From: Thermoflavimicrobium dichotomicum
GTDB taxonomy: Bacteria; Bacillota; Bacilli; Thermoactinomycetales; Thermoactinomycetaceae
Reading direction: 5' to 3'
Length of the DNA: 64,000 bases
Assembly: GCF_900114055.1 (NCBI RefSeq)
Contig: NZ_FORR01000005.1
Location: 1 to 64,000 of the forward strand
In this document: piece after piece, positions 1 through 8,765 of the stretch
Layout of the letters: every line of letters begins with the position of its first letter
Position numbering within the stretch: the first letter of the stretch is position 1
Made by a program: the position numbers and the translations under genes
The notes under the pieces: generated by a model
What the model was told of the DNA's origin: nothing
Databases searched by the model: none
Seen by the model: the letters and a program-made list of their open reading frames with translations, nothing else

Positions 1-75
1 GGTGGGGCAGATGATTGGGGTGAAGTCGTAACAAGGTATCCCTACCGGAAGGTGGGGATGGATCACCTCCTTTCT
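1..75 (+). rRNA. 16S ribosomal RNA, 3' end (partial)
   Basis: The window opens inside the 3' end of a small-subunit rRNA gene. Visible marks are the conserved GAAGTCGTAACAAGGTA stretch (helix 44/45 region), a helix-45 hairpin with its GGAA loop, and the 3' tail GGATCACCTCCTTTCT carrying the anti-Shine-Dalgarno CCTCC. In the helix-45 stem the usual Bacillus-type GCCG/CGGC pairing is replaced by ATCCC/GGGAT; all pairs are kept with one T-G wobble, so this is a compensated variant and not decay. No 23S or tRNA gene follows; a terminator lies about 95 bases on. Confidence 0.95.
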
Positions 76-167
76 ACGGAGTTTATTTCCGAATAACTTT
101 ACTTCTTGGGTTATGCCTTCTCACTCTTTGGTTTTCAGGGAATACGCTCCTGGGTTTTGAAAAAGAT

Positions 168-212
168 GAAAACCTCTTTGGAACCTGTTTTTAGGTTTCA
201 GAGAGGTTTTTG
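168..212 (+). terminator. Intrinsic terminator after 16S rRNA
   Basis: AAAACCTCT pairs with AGAGGTTTT across a short interrupted loop (inner GGAACC/GGTTTC arms also pair) and is followed by a T-run. Its position about 95 bases behind the 16S end suggests that transcription of this rRNA gene stops here without a 23S gene. Confidence 0.75.
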
Positions 213-214
213 AA

Positions 215-1060
215 TTAAAGAGAGAAATGTTCCAGTTCCCAGGTAACGGAATTAGACCAGATCGCACATCGACTCAGCAAACGGATTTGTGTAAGAGAAA
301 AACCTTGCTGAATCAGCTGGATGAGCAAGGGTTTGATTTTTGCGTTGAAGAATGGTTTTTCAATACGCTCAGGCATATTTTCTCTGTAAATGAGCTTGTA
401 TTGTGCTCGCAGCTTTTTAAGGATCATTTTGGCCGTTTGGTTGTCAGCCTCTTCTTGTTTGTGCTTTCTTTCAGATTCCAACTTTTCCTGCTCGATTTGC
501 TGGAGCGCTTTTTCTTTTCCCAGTTCAAAGAGCAGCTTACTATCCATGATGCCGATTTTTTCAATCAATTCTATCGAATAGACAAATAATGAATCATCAA
601 ATAATTGTTCATCAAAAATGGCCGTGAGCAGTTCATTTAATTTTTCTGGTGGGAGAAATGAGTAATGCTCGATGATCAGATCCTCCAGATGGCCATTCAG
701 CCAACTAATTGTAAGATGTTCCAAATCTTCTCTAAATGTTTCATGGCGGAAACCACATCCACTCATAAACGTAGCGTATGTACATCCATTATATTCTTCA
801 ATAAATTCCTGCAACAGAGGATAATCGCTTAGCTGGAAGGGTTGTTTGGCATGAATGAGTTTGCCCGAAGAATCCCAGGGCGGGTCGTATTCATGTGTTA
901 TCATATATTTTGGTTTTGTTTGCAACGTATAGGCAAACCACTCAGCGACTTGATGGAGGTAATCAAAAAAGTGGGTCTGTATACGATGAAACCATGCTCT
1001 TTCTAAATCCATTATGTTCAGTGGTATACCTTCCAGATGAATAACTGTTTTGGACATCAT
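215..1060 (-). CDS. Hypothetical protein, about 281 aa
   Basis: I do not recognise this protein. It has no signal peptide and no clear membrane segment. A charged, probably coiled-coil stretch rich in Glu/Lys/Gln lies near residues 180-220, followed by a C-terminal helical part containing FSLTQIRLLSRC, which could be a helix-turn-helix-like tail. An AGGAGG ribosome binding site sits 5 bases upstream of the chosen ATG; a second ATG follows directly and a GTG two codons earlier is too close to that site. It is convergent with the 16S gene. Confidence is high that it is a gene and low for any role. Confidence 0.75.
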   Translation of the reverse strand: MMSKTVIHLEGIPLNIMDLERAWFHRIQTHFFDYLHQVAEWFAYTLQTKPKYMITHEYDPPWDSSGKLIHAKQPFQLSDYPLLQEFIEEYNGCTYATFMSGCGFRHETFREDLEHLTISWLNGHLEDLIIEHYSFLPPEKLNELLTAIFDEQLFDDSLFVYSIELIEKIGIMDSKLLFELGKEKALQQIEQEKLESERKHKQEEADNQTAKMILKKLRAQYKLIYRENMPERIEKPFFNAKIKPLLIQLIQQGFSLTQIRLLSRCAIWSNSVTWELEHFSL

Positions 1061-1208
1061 TTCCACCTCCTGTAAGTATTATTTATTATTTTTTACATAA
1101 AATGGGAATTCCCTTCCGAATGATTAGTAAAAAATAACATGATTTAGGTGGAAATGATTCTTTCATGTTCTTTTAAAGCAACGATGCCATTTTCCAGTTA
1201 AAAATAAT

Positions 1209-1240
1209 GGAACGCCTGTGGAGTACAGGCGTTTTTTGTT
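1209..1240. terminator. Hairpin between the unknown gene and the kinase
   Basis: AACGCCTGT and ACAGGCGTT form a 9-bp stem with a 5-base loop, followed by TTTTTTG on the plus strand and a weaker T-rich tail on the minus strand. It lies downstream of the minus-strand kinase and probably ends that transcript. Confidence 0.55.
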
Positions 1241-1273
1241 ATGTTTATATTGAAGTGGTTTGTGAATCCATGA

Positions 1274-2263
1274 TCATTTTCGAATATATTTGATTAACAT
1301 TCCCAAAATCTTATAGATCAAGTCTTTACTTTTATGTTGAATAAAGTCTTGGATTAGTTTGGGAGCATGTTGCCCAGCTTGTTGAAGCAGGGAAGATGAA
1401 CTGCTCCCAACAGAGTTGACTGGGGTCGGTTGATAATGTTGCAGCTCCATAAGTGCCTGTTGCAGATCGTAAGCCATTTCATAGGCTGATTGGTATCGAT
1501 GGGCTGGATCCTTTTCGGTTGCTTTTCGAATAATAAAATACAGTTTATCTGTGATATGTGGATTCAGTTGTCTTGGATCAGGTAAAGGTTCCTGAATATG
1601 TTTAAGCGCAATACTGACGGAATCATTTCCGGTAAAAGGTAGTTGTCCTGTGACCATTTCATATAAGACAATCCCCAATGAGTAAAGATCCGATGTAAAG
1701 GACAATTTGGCTCCTTTTGCCTGTTCTGGTGAAAAGTAAGGTACAGTACCTACAACGATACCCGTCTGGGTGAGAGCTGTGTTTGATTGGACAAAGCGAG
1801 AAATACCAAAATCAGATACCTTTGCTTGTCCATTTTGCGTGAATAAGATATTGTGCGGTTTTATATCGCGGTGTATGATTCCATGATCATGCGCATGCCC
1901 CAAGCCTTGGCAGATCTGTATGGCAATCGAGATGGTTTCAAGAGCTGAAAGTTGTCCTTTTTGTTGAATGATGTGATTGAGTGAGGCACCATCGACAAAT
2001 TCCATTACTATATAATAAATGTGATTGTCGACACCTGCATCAAAAACATTGACAATATTGGGATGGGATAGCTTTCCTGCTGTCTTGGCCTCACGAACAA
2101 ATCGTTGTACAAACTCCCAATCTTTACTGTACTCTTCATAAAGGACTTTGATCGCTACATACCGATCCAAGACCATATCTTGTGCCAGGTAGACAGCAGC
2201 CATACCTCCGCCACCTATGTATCGGACAATATGATATCTTCCAGCTAACTGTTTTCCTTCCAC
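1274..2263 (-). CDS. Hanks-type serine/threonine protein kinase, soluble, no PASTA domains
   Basis: Predicted Ser/Thr kinase that transfers the ATP gamma-phosphate to protein substrates. The kinase domain fills residues 8-280: glycine-rich loop GGGGMAAVY (17-25), ATP-anchoring Lys in VAIKVL (about 39), catalytic loop HRDIKPHN, DFG metal motif, and the activation segment ending in SPEQ. The activation loop contains several Thr residues typical of autophosphorylation sites. Unlike PrkC/PknB there is no transmembrane helix and no PASTA repeat; the C-terminus is a Ser-rich linker and a basic amphipathic helix that could touch membrane. The GTG start is chosen because AAAGGAG lies 7 bases upstream; a longer reading frame adds 21 hydrophobic residues without a ribosome site. 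Target and trigger are unknown. Confidence 0.88.
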   Translation of the reverse strand: MEGKQLAGRYHIVRYIGGGGMAAVYLAQDMVLDRYVAIKVLYEEYSKDWEFVQRFVREAKTAGKLSHPNIVNVFDAGVDNHIYYIVMEFVDGASLNHIIQQKGQLSALETISIAIQICQGLGHAHDHGIIHRDIKPHNILFTQNGQAKVSDFGISRFVQSNTALTQTGIVVGTVPYFSPEQAKGAKLSFTSDLYSLGIVLYEMVTGQLPFTGNDSVSIALKHIQEPLPDPRQLNPHITDKLYFIIRKATEKDPAHRYQSAYEMAYDLQQALMELQHYQPTPVNSVGSSSSSLLQQAGQHAPKLIQDFIQHKSKDLIYKILGMLIKYIRK

Positions 2264-2522
2264 ACCAGAGCTCCTTTCTAGATATGAAAATAATGAATGA
2301 ATATGGAATAAAAAAAGTAGGCACATTGGAGAAAATAGATGATACTTTGACTCTACTATTATAGTTCAAAATGGATCTCGAACAAGTAAATATTTCAAAG
2401 TATTTCTTGAATACAAGCGTCAAACTAGAAGGGAAATTCAGAGGGATAAAATTTGTCAATTCTATTTCTCAAGAAAAATAGAAAATAAAAACTTGGATAT
2501 ATAGAGTAGGAGAACATGCTGC

Positions 2523-2597
2523 GAAATAGCGTCATCTGCAGCAAGTTATATGACTGAACAAATGATTGTAGTAGATGGCGGCATTACTGCCTGGTAA
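2523..2597 (+). pseudogene. C-terminal remnant of a short-chain dehydrogenase
   Basis: This plus-strand stretch reads EIASSAASYMTEQ followed by MIVVDGGITAW and a stop. That is the characteristic C-terminal end of SDR enzymes of the FabG/glucose-dehydrogenase type (consensus like ASYMTGQ..VVDGG). Nothing upstream continues the frame, so only about 24 codons survive. Its last 14 bases overlap the 3' end of the convergent GNAT gene. Confidence 0.7.
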
Positions 2598-3099
2598 GGT
2601 GAACCGCATATACTTCGATATTTTTCCCCCATTTGACTATTTCTTTTTCTTTATTCATGCCAATTCGTTTGGCTACTCCCTTCGAAGCTTCATTTCTTGG
2701 GTCAATGAGAGAAATGAAACGTTGTTGCTGAAGAACATGAAAACCGTATTCTTTACATGCATGAGCGGCTTCTGTTGCGTAACCATTGCCCCAAAAATCC
2801 CGGATGAAGAGATAACCGATTTCGATTTCTTTTTGCCCCTCTACTTCTTGGATAACGAGTCCACACTGACCAATAAAGGTTTGACTCTGTTTTAACTCAA
2901 TGGCCCACAAACCCATTCCCTCATTTTGATACATCTGGAGATTCCGCTTGATCCATTCAATCGTTTCTTCTCGCGTTTTTGTAGAGGGGTAATAGGCCAT
3001 AGCAATGGGATCAGTGAAGATTTTCAATAAATGATCCACATCAAGGAGCGTCAGTTTTCGAGCTTGAAGACGAGAAGTTTTCCAAATGATATCTGGCAT
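2584..3099 (-). CDS. GNAT acetyltransferase, RimJ/RimL-like
   Basis: 171-aa protein of the GCN5-related N-acetyltransferase fold, RimJ/RimL-like branch (Acetyltransf_3 type), which moves an acetyl group from acetyl-CoA to an amine such as a protein N-terminus. Typical features are the opening TSRLQARKLTLLDVDHL, a central beta-bulge region with EIGYLF, the acetyl-CoA binding stretch around FWGNGYATEAA (about residues 110-120) and the ISLIDPRNEAS..V segment. Substrate cannot be told from sequence. It stands alone, overlapping an SDR remnant at its 3' end. Confidence 0.85.
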   Translation of the reverse strand: MPDIIWKTSRLQARKLTLLDVDHLLKIFTDPIAMAYYPSTKTREETIEWIKRNLQMYQNEGMGLWAIELKQSQTFIGQCGLVIQEVEGQKEIEIGYLFIRDFWGNGYATEAAHACKEYGFHVLQQQRFISLIDPRNEASKGVAKRIGMNKEKEIVKWGKNIEVYAVHLTRQ

Positions 3100-3157
3100 C
3101 GCTCAATTTCCTCTCTTTCATTTTAGTTAAAATGGAAACGATTTCTTCATTATTTGA

Positions 3158-3206
3158 TGGAAAACGGAAAAGGAAAACCAGCATCTAATGAAACTTTTTC
3201 GACAAG
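3158..3206. repeat. Partial copy of the palindromic intergenic repeat
   Basis: Contains GGAAAACGGAAAAGGAAAACC, then AGCAT.TAATGAAACTTTTTCGACAA, matching one half of the repeat family seen complete at 7071, 41301 and 45039. The outer GTTGA end is degenerate. Confidence 0.55.
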
Positions 3207-3290
3207 ATGGGACACTGATTATGAGTCTTTTCTATATCCATGAACGTCGTATATTCATTTATTTAAATAGTTTTCACTTTTTCATGTAGT

Positions 3291-3327
3291 TATCCAATAT
3301 TGTTAAAGTATAATTAATTGTTGGATA
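3291..3327 (+). promoter_or_regulatory. Probable operator/promoter of the quinone reductase gene
   Basis: A 37-base inverted repeat with 7-bp perfect outer arms (TATCCAA ... TTGGATA) encloses a -10-like TATAAT, 43 bases upstream of the reductase start codon. Placement over the -10 region suggests repressor binding, for example by a redox-sensing HxlR/MarR-type regulator; the regulator is not in this window. Confidence 0.5.
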
Positions 3328-3369
3328 GAGTGATCGTTAACAATAATAAACATAGAAGGTGAAGTACAG

Positions 3370-3906
3370 ATGGAAACCTTAGTCATCGTGGCACATCCGA
3401 ACTTCCAACATTCCAAGGTAAATAAGCGTTGGGTCCAAGAGTTACAGAAACATTCAGGCATTACGATACATAATTTATCTCTTGCTTATCCTGATGATCA
3501 AATTAATATTTATTACGAACGGGAATTGGTCCTTCGACATGATCGCATTGTACTCCAGTTTCCTATGTTATTCTATAATGTTCCATACATATTAAAAAAA
3601 TGGATAGATGAGGTATTTGCTTATCTATGGTCGGGAGATGACGGTGCAAAATTATTGGGTAAGGATTTAATGCTGGCCATTTCGATGGGAGCACCTGCTG
3701 AATCTTACAAACCTGATGGATTTAACTATTATACAGTGGAAGAACTGGTTCGGCCGATGGAAGCGGTGGCAAATCTGGTGGGAATGAATTTCTTACCTGT
3801 TTTTAAATTTTTTAATGCGGCTATGGCGACAGACGAAGAAATTGAAGCGAGTGCCAAAGAGTATGTTGAATACGTTTTAAAAGTTGGTGAGCCGAATCAT
3901 ATTTAG
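3370..3906 (+). CDS. Flavodoxin-fold NAD(P)H:quinone oxidoreductase (KefF/YwrO-like)
   Basis: 178-aa cytoplasmic enzyme of the Flavodoxin_2 family, expected to use FMN or FAD for two-electron reduction of quinones or similar electrophiles. The N-terminus TLVIVAHPNFQHSKVNK is the flavin-phosphate binding turn; FPMLFYNVPYILKKWID is the family core motif, followed by GKDLMLAISMGAP. Length is normal. A clear ribosome binding site (GAAGGTGAA) precedes the ATG and a terminator follows, so it is monocistronic. The upstream palindrome suggests stress-responsive control. Confidence 0.88.
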   Translation: METLVIVAHPNFQHSKVNKRWVQELQKHSGITIHNLSLAYPDDQINIYYERELVLRHDRIVLQFPMLFYNVPYILKKWIDEVFAYLWSGDDGAKLLGKDLMLAISMGAPAESYKPDGFNYYTVEELVRPMEAVANLVGMNFLPVFKFFNAAMATDEEIEASAKEYVEYVLKVGEPNHI

Positions 3907-3909
3907 TTC

Positions 3910-3943
3910 GATTAGACACTCAATCGTTGGGTGTCTATTTTTA
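3910..3943 (+). terminator. Terminator of the quinone reductase gene
   Basis: AGACACTC and GGGTGTCT form the stem around a CAATCGTT-type loop, followed by ATTTTTA. Confidence 0.7.
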
Positions 3944-4000
3944 TGGATGAAAAAGGGAATCGCATGGTATTTTATGTCAGTGCGATTCCCTAAACATCGG

Positions 4001-4789
4001 TTAAATGGCCTTAACCATTCCGCCATCTACCAGTAATGCCTGTCCTGTTATATAAGAGTTGGCCTTGGAAGCTAAGAAGGTGGCTACTTTGGCAAACTCA
4101 CTGGGCTCTCCATAACGTCCAAGCGGAATTTGGGCGAAAAATTGCTGTTGTACTTCTTCAACCGAGATACCGAGTTGTTTTGCTTTTGTCTGGTCCAAGG
4201 ATGCCAGGCGATCAGTTGCGATGCGCCCGGGAGCAACCGTATTGATTAAAATTTGGTCGCCGGCCAGTTCGACCGATAAGCTTTTGGTTAAACCAACGAC
4301 TGCTGTTCGGAAAGTGTTGGAAAGAATCAATCCTTGGATGGGCTCTTTGATGGAGGAAGAGGTAAAGTTCACAATGCGTCCATATTGCTGTTGGCGCATA
4401 AAAGGCAAAACTCCACGAATTAAGCGGATGACACTGAGCAAATTTAATTCAAAGGCATATTGCCAATCCTGGTCTTGAAATTGATCAAAATTTCCTGGTG
4501 GTGGACCACCTGCATTATTGACCAGAATATGAATCGTGCCAAATCGGTTTGCTGTTTCTTGAATGAGGTTGTCAATATCTTCACTTTTGGTCAAGTCTGC
4601 CACACAGAAGGCTACTTCTGCACCTGTTTGCTCTTTTATCTCATTGGCTGTTTTTTCAAGATCTTCTTGATTACGGCTGGAAATCATTACTTTGGCCCCT
4701 TCTTTGGCCAATTCAAATGCCGTAGCCTTTCCCAATCCTTTGCTCGAAGCCGTTACCAGTGCTACTTGACTGTTGAGACCTAGATCCAC
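4001..4789 (-). CDS. Short-chain dehydrogenase/reductase with altered catalytic motif
   Basis: 262-aa SDR oxidoreductase with a Rossmann fold. The nucleotide-binding motif TASSKGLG (about residues 12-19), NNAGG, the catalytic-region SSS, the PG motif after the active site and the C-terminal ITGQALLVDGG are all present. The canonical YxxxK is not: the aligned stretch reads LSNTFRTAVVG, placing Ser at the Tyr position and Arg at the Lys position. This is either an atypical SDR subfamily or an enzyme using another mechanism. GTG is chosen as start because GGAGG lies 7 bases upstream; an upstream ATG in frame would add 38 residues without family similarity. It diverges from psuK. Confidence 0.85.
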   Translation of the reverse strand: MDLGLNSQVALVTASSKGLGKATAFELAKEGAKVMISSRNQEDLEKTANEIKEQTGAEVAFCVADLTKSEDIDNLIQETANRFGTIHILVNNAGGPPPGNFDQFQDQDWQYAFELNLLSVIRLIRGVLPFMRQQQYGRIVNFTSSSIKEPIQGLILSNTFRTAVVGLTKSLSVELAGDQILINTVAPGRIATDRLASLDQTKAKQLGISVEEVQQQFFAQIPLGRYGEPSEFAKVATFLASKANSYITGQALLVDGGMVKAI

Positions 4790-4953
4790 GTCCTGTCCTC
4801 CATTCTGCTTATTTCGGTTTTCTAATAAATATTCTATTTCTTTTGAATGGGTAATGTCCAGTATGAACCTCCAGCCACTGCCTATGCTAACACTAAGACT
4901 CATTGATATACCGATTTATTTTCGGAATAGAACAATATTATTCATTTATATAT

Positions 4954-4988
4954 ACAAACATTTGTCTATATTATAAACTTTTGTTTGT
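4954..4988. promoter_or_regulatory. Inverted repeat in the SDR-psuK divergent promoter region
   Basis: ACAAACA ... TGTTTGT arms of 7 bp lie about 20 bases apart and overlap TATATT/TATAAA sequences just upstream of psuK. This is plausibly an operator; no cognate regulator is adjacent, though PsuK itself carries an N-terminal helix-turn-helix. Confidence 0.4.
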
Positions 4989-5013
4989 GATGGGAAGGAA
5001 AGGAGGGAGATGG

Positions 5014-6111
5014 GTGGATAAAGAGAAAAGGATTTTAGAATATATTCGCATGAATCCCTTTATTTCGCAGCAGGAATTGGCTAATAAAATTGGCATTTCC
5101 CGTTCTGCAGTAGCCGGTTATATTGCGAACTTGATGAAACGAGGGGAAATTGTTGGACGCGCATATGTGTTAAGAGAATCTTCATTGATCACTTGTATTG
5201 GAGGGGCAAATCTGGACCGTAAAGCTCGAAGTAAGCAAAAGGTTGTGTTTCATTCCTCCAATCCTGTAACGATGACAGAGTCCTGTGGTGGTGTGGCAAG
5301 AAACGTGGCTGAAAATCTGGGGCGGCTGCGGTGCAATGTTTCCCTGATCAGTTGTGTGGGGGATGATAAAGAAGGGCATTGGGTGTTACAGGAGACCAAA
5401 AAACATGGTGTTGATGTAAGCCAGGTTTGGACCTTTCCGAGTGAACGAACAGGAACCTATACAGCCTTGCTTGACTTGGATGGAGAAATGGTCATTTCGT
5501 TAGCCGATATGGAAATATACGAGCAGATCACGCCTGAGCGTTTGCAAGATAAATGGTCATATATTGCTACTTCACAAGCTGTTTTTTTGGATACCAATAT
5601 TCCGGAAGAATCCATTCACTATCTCGTAGAGCATTGCCGAGAGTCTGAAATTCCTTTGTATGTGGATCCGGTTTCATCTGCAAAGGCATGTAAATTGCCT
5701 GAAAATCTGATGGGGGTAGAAGCGATTTTACCTAATTTGGAAGAAGCTCAATGGTTGGCGCAGATGGAAGTAAGAGAGTTGAAAGACTGTCGAGAATTAT
5801 GTAAAAGAATTCGGGACAGAGGCGTTAAAAACATTGTGATCACATTAGGGGAAAAAGGCGTATTTTATGCTTCTGAAAATGAGATGGGGCATCTTCCTCC
5901 CCTGAAGAAAATGGAAGTAGTGGATGTAACAGGGTCTGGGGATGCGTTTGCTGCTGGATTTATATACGGAATGACGAACGATGAAGGCATTGAAAGAGCA
6001 TGTCAGTTGGGATTGGCTGCAGCAGCTCTGACCTTGCAGACGGAAAAATCCGTATCACCATTGCTACAACCCGATCGAATATATGCCATGCTAGAGGAGG
6101 AATCAAGATGA
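5014..6111 (+). CDS. psuK: Pseudouridine kinase with N-terminal winged helix (PfkB family)
   Basis: 365-aa protein. Residues 1-60 form a helix-turn-helix ([19 protein letters not shown], then [17 protein letters not shown]). The remainder is a ribokinase/PfkB sugar kinase: CIGGANLDR near residue 68, a central [14 protein letters not shown] motif, and the ATP-site [13 protein letters not shown] near residue 305 with the catalytic Asp. The family phosphorylates pseudouridine to pseudouridine 5'-phosphate; assignment rests on the ATGA overlap with psuG. The GTG start lies 7 bases after AAAGGAGG; upstream in-frame codons have no ribosome site. The fused DNA-binding domain is usual in this subfamily and may allow autoregulation. 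Confidence 0.88.
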   Translation: MDKEKRILEYIRMNPFISQQELANKIGISRSAVAGYIANLMKRGEIVGRAYVLRESSLITCIGGANLDRKARSKQKVVFHSSNPVTMTESCGGVARNVAENLGRLRCNVSLISCVGDDKEGHWVLQETKKHGVDVSQVWTFPSERTGTYTALLDLDGEMVISLADMEIYEQITPERLQDKWSYIATSQAVFLDTNIPEESIHYLVEHCRESEIPLYVDPVSSAKACKLPENLMGVEAILPNLEEAQWLAQMEVRELKDCRELCKRIRDRGVKNIVITLGEKGVFYASENEMGHLPPLKKMEVVDVTGSGDAFAAGFIYGMTNDEGIERACQLGLAAAALTLQTEKSVSPLLQPDRIYAMLEEESR

Positions 6112-7025
6112 AAAACTATTTGTCTTTTACCGAAGAAGTGAAACATGCTTTACAGAACCAAAGGCCTGTTGTTGCATTGGAAACGACGATTGTTTCACAC
6201 GGGATGCCTTATCCGCAGAATATCCAAACAGCGAAAGAAGTGGAACAAATTATTCGTGAACATGGAGCTGTCCCGGCAACGATTGGAATTATGGATGGAA
6301 AAATAAAGATCGGCTTAAATGAAGAAGAACTGGAAGAGTTTGCCCAAAATCCTGCGGTAGAAAAAGTGAGCCGCCGTGACTTTCCTTATGTTTTGGCTAC
6401 GGGAAAAATCGGAGCTACTACAGTGGCAGGAACCATGATTGCTGCACAATTAGCTGGAATTGAAGTGTTTGCGACCGGCGGAATTGGTGGAGTTCACCGT
6501 GAAGGAGAGGTGACCTGGGACGTATCGGCTGATTTGACCGAACTGGCAAAAACCAATGTGGCAGTCGTTTGTGCTGGAGTGAAGTCGATTTTGGATATTG
6601 GCCGTACCCTGGAATATTTGGAAACCCAGGGAGTCCCTGTTGTCGGTTATCGGTGTGACGATTTTCCTTCTTTCTACTCTCGGACAAGTGGTTATCAGGT
6701 CGATTTTCGGTTAGATACACCACAAGAGGTAGCGAAAATGCTGGATATGAAGTGGAAGCTCGGTTTACAGGGAGGAGTCGTGGTTGCTAACCCAGTGCCA
6801 GAGGCTTATGCCATGAATCATGATGAGATTGAAGCGGTGATTATTCAAGCGCTTCAAGAGGCCAAAGAAAATGGAATTACTGGGAAGAAGGTAACACCAT
6901 TTGTGCTGGATAAAGTGAAACAGCTGACCCAGGGAAAAAGCCTGGCAACCAATATCGCATTGGTGAAACATAATGCAGAAGTGGCAGCCCGAATTGCGGC
7001 AGCATTAAAAGAGATCAATCGATAA
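6108..7025 (+). CDS. psuG: Pseudouridine-5'-phosphate glycosidase
   Basis: 305-aa cytoplasmic enzyme that splits pseudouridine 5'-phosphate into uracil and ribose 5-phosphate. Family motifs are [16 protein letters not shown] near residue 24, [12 protein letters not shown], the [11 protein letters not shown] loop, and [11 protein letters not shown], which includes the catalytic Lys. Length matches YeiN/IndA proteins (about 305-310). The ATG overlaps the psuK stop (ATGA) and is preceded by GAGGAGG, so the two genes form a translationally coupled operon ending at the terminator just behind. Confidence 0.95.
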   Translation: MKNYLSFTEEVKHALQNQRPVVALETTIVSHGMPYPQNIQTAKEVEQIIREHGAVPATIGIMDGKIKIGLNEEELEEFAQNPAVEKVSRRDFPYVLATGKIGATTVAGTMIAAQLAGIEVFATGGIGGVHREGEVTWDVSADLTELAKTNVAVVCAGVKSILDIGRTLEYLETQGVPVVGYRCDDFPSFYSRTSGYQVDFRLDTPQEVAKMLDMKWKLGLQGGVVVANPVPEAYAMNHDEIEAVIIQALQEAKENGITGKKVTPFVLDKVKQLTQGKSLATNIALVKHNAEVAARIAAALKEINR

Positions 7026-7029
7026 AAAC

Positions 7030-7066
7030 CAGACACTCCCTCGAAATCAGTAGAGGGAGTGTTTCA
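7030..7066 (+). terminator. Terminator of psuK-psuG
   Basis: ACACTCCCTC and GAGGGAGTGT pair around a 10-base loop and are followed by TTTCAG. Confidence 0.7.
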
Positions 7067-7070
7067 GTAT

Positions 7071-7130
7071 GTTGACAAACCCGGTTTTCCTTAGAAAAAG
7101 AAACCAGCATATAACGGAAACTTTATCAAC
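7071..7130. repeat. Palindromic intergenic repeat, short full copy
   Basis: 60-bp unit bounded by GTTGACAAA and TTTATCAAC. The inner parts CCGGTTTTCC and GGAAACTTT are shared with the longer copies at 41301 and 45039 in opposite orientation, including ATATAACGGAAAC. It lies between the psuG terminator and the next gene. Confidence 0.75.
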
Positions 7131-7196
7131 CATTCCATTTTATACATATAAAAAGGAAATACATTCATAAATGTTGAATATTCTTTATAATAAAAA

Positions 7197-8684
7197 ATGG
7201 AAATGAGGTTGAATGCTTTGGGTGGAAATCATGCAGGGACGAAAAGAGAGTGGCGGGCTGCATGGATTGCGACGGTCGAGAACTTGGATTGGCCTTCCAA
7301 TACAGGATTAAGCAAAGACAGGCAACAGTCTGAGATGATCCGACTGTTCGATGAGCTGGTATCCATACGGATGAATGCAGTCATGGTACAAATTCGCCCA
7401 ACAGCGGATGCCTTCTATCCTTCACAAATCAATCCGTGGTCCAAGTATTTGATGGGAGATCAGGGAAAAGATCCGGGATATGATCCTCTTGCTTTTATGC
7501 TGCAAGAAGCCCATCAGCGGAATCTTGAGTTTCATGCCTGGTTCAATCCTTACCGAGTGAGTATGAATACAGATCGAAACCAGTTGGCTTCCGATCACCC
7601 TGGGCGAAAATATCCAAATTGGGTCAAACAGTACGGACAAAAGCTGTATTATGATCCTGGCATTCCACAAGTCATGGATCACATTGTGGAAAGTGTCATG
7701 GAAGTGGTTTCACATTATGATATTGATGCCGTTCATTTGGATGATTATTTTTATCCCTATCCCATCAATGGGCAAGATTTTCCAGATCAGGATACCTACC
7801 AAAAGTATGGCGCTGGCCAGTTTCCTTCCAAAGCGGAGTGGCGGCGGCATAATGTCAATCAGTTGGTTGAACGGTTAGCGAAGGCGATTAAGCAAAAGAA
7901 ACCACATGTGAAGTTTGGCATCAGTCCGTTTGGCATCTGGCGAAACCGTTCTTCTGATCCCAATGGTTCAGACACATCCGGTTTGGAGAGTTATGATGAT
8001 CTGTATGTGGATTCGCGGAAATGGATTCAACAGAAGTGGTTGGACTATATCATTCCACAAATCTATTGGAATATCGGTCACCAATCGGCTGCGTATGAAA
8101 AACTGGCCGATTGGTGGTCCCAACAAGTCAAAAATAATGGACATCATCTTTATATGGGTCATGCATTATATAAAGTGGGAAAGGATAATCAGGCCTGGAA
8201 CCAGCCGGATGAAATTCCAAACCAGCTGGAACTCAACCGTTCGTGTTCGGAAATCAAGGGGAGCAGTTTTTTTAGTGTAAGGGATGTTGTAAATAATCCA
8301 TTAGGCGTATCGGACCAAATAAAAAATGAATATTTTAAATTTATCGCTCTCGTTCCGATTATGCCATGGCTCAATCGGGCAGCGCCTAAAGCCCCTGTAC
8401 TTCAATCCCTGACTCCAAAAGGCGATCGGGTTGAGATTCGATGGCAAGACACAGATCCAGGAAATACCGCCTATTTTGTCCTGTACCGTTTTGTGGACGA
8501 TGAACCAGTTTCCATAGACAAACCTCAAAATATATGGGCGACCATTCGAAAATCAAATGACCCGGAGCATGTGTATGTGGATACTGCCATTTCAGCCAAC
8601 CATGCTTATACGTATGCAGTGACGGCAGTTGAGCGTTTGCATCATGAAAGTTCTCCCAGTCGTTCATTAACGATCCGCCTTTGA
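7197..8684 (+). CDS. Glycosyl-hydrolase-like family 10 protein (GHL10, YngK-like)
   Basis: 495-aa protein of the GHL10 (DUF187) group, (beta/alpha)8 enzymes thought to act on surface or cell-wall glycans. Recognised by REWRAAWIATVENLDWPS at residue 20, NAVMVQIRPTADAFYPS, the AWFNPYR motif, the acidic VHLDDYFYPYP loop with likely catalytic carboxylates, FGISPFGIWRN, and IIPQIYWNIG. Residues about 400-495 form a fibronectin-III-like C-terminal domain. Oddly there is no signal peptide or lipobox, whereas the characterised relatives are usually exported. The start is uncertain: no good ribosome site precedes the first ATG, so an N-terminal export signal may have been lost. Confidence 0.85.
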   Translation: MEMRLNALGGNHAGTKREWRAAWIATVENLDWPSNTGLSKDRQQSEMIRLFDELVSIRMNAVMVQIRPTADAFYPSQINPWSKYLMGDQGKDPGYDPLAFMLQEAHQRNLEFHAWFNPYRVSMNTDRNQLASDHPGRKYPNWVKQYGQKLYYDPGIPQVMDHIVESVMEVVSHYDIDAVHLDDYFYPYPINGQDFPDQDTYQKYGAGQFPSKAEWRRHNVNQLVERLAKAIKQKKPHVKFGISPFGIWRNRSSDPNGSDTSGLESYDDLYVDSRKWIQQKWLDYIIPQIYWNIGHQSAAYEKLADWWSQQVKNNGHHLYMGHALYKVGKDNQAWNQPDEIPNQLELNRSCSEIKGSSFFSVRDVVNNPLGVSDQIKNEYFKFIALVPIMPWLNRAAPKAPVLQSLTPKGDRVEIRWQDTDPGNTAYFVLYRFVDDEPVSIDKPQNIWATIRKSNDPEHVYVDTAISANHAYTYAVTAVERLHHESSPSRSLTIRL

Positions 8685-8765
8685 TATTCCTGAAAAATAT
8701 GTTTCTCCGTTTGATTTTGGAAATACCGTACAAAATAAGGAGGAATGAATGACTAAAGGAGAGAC

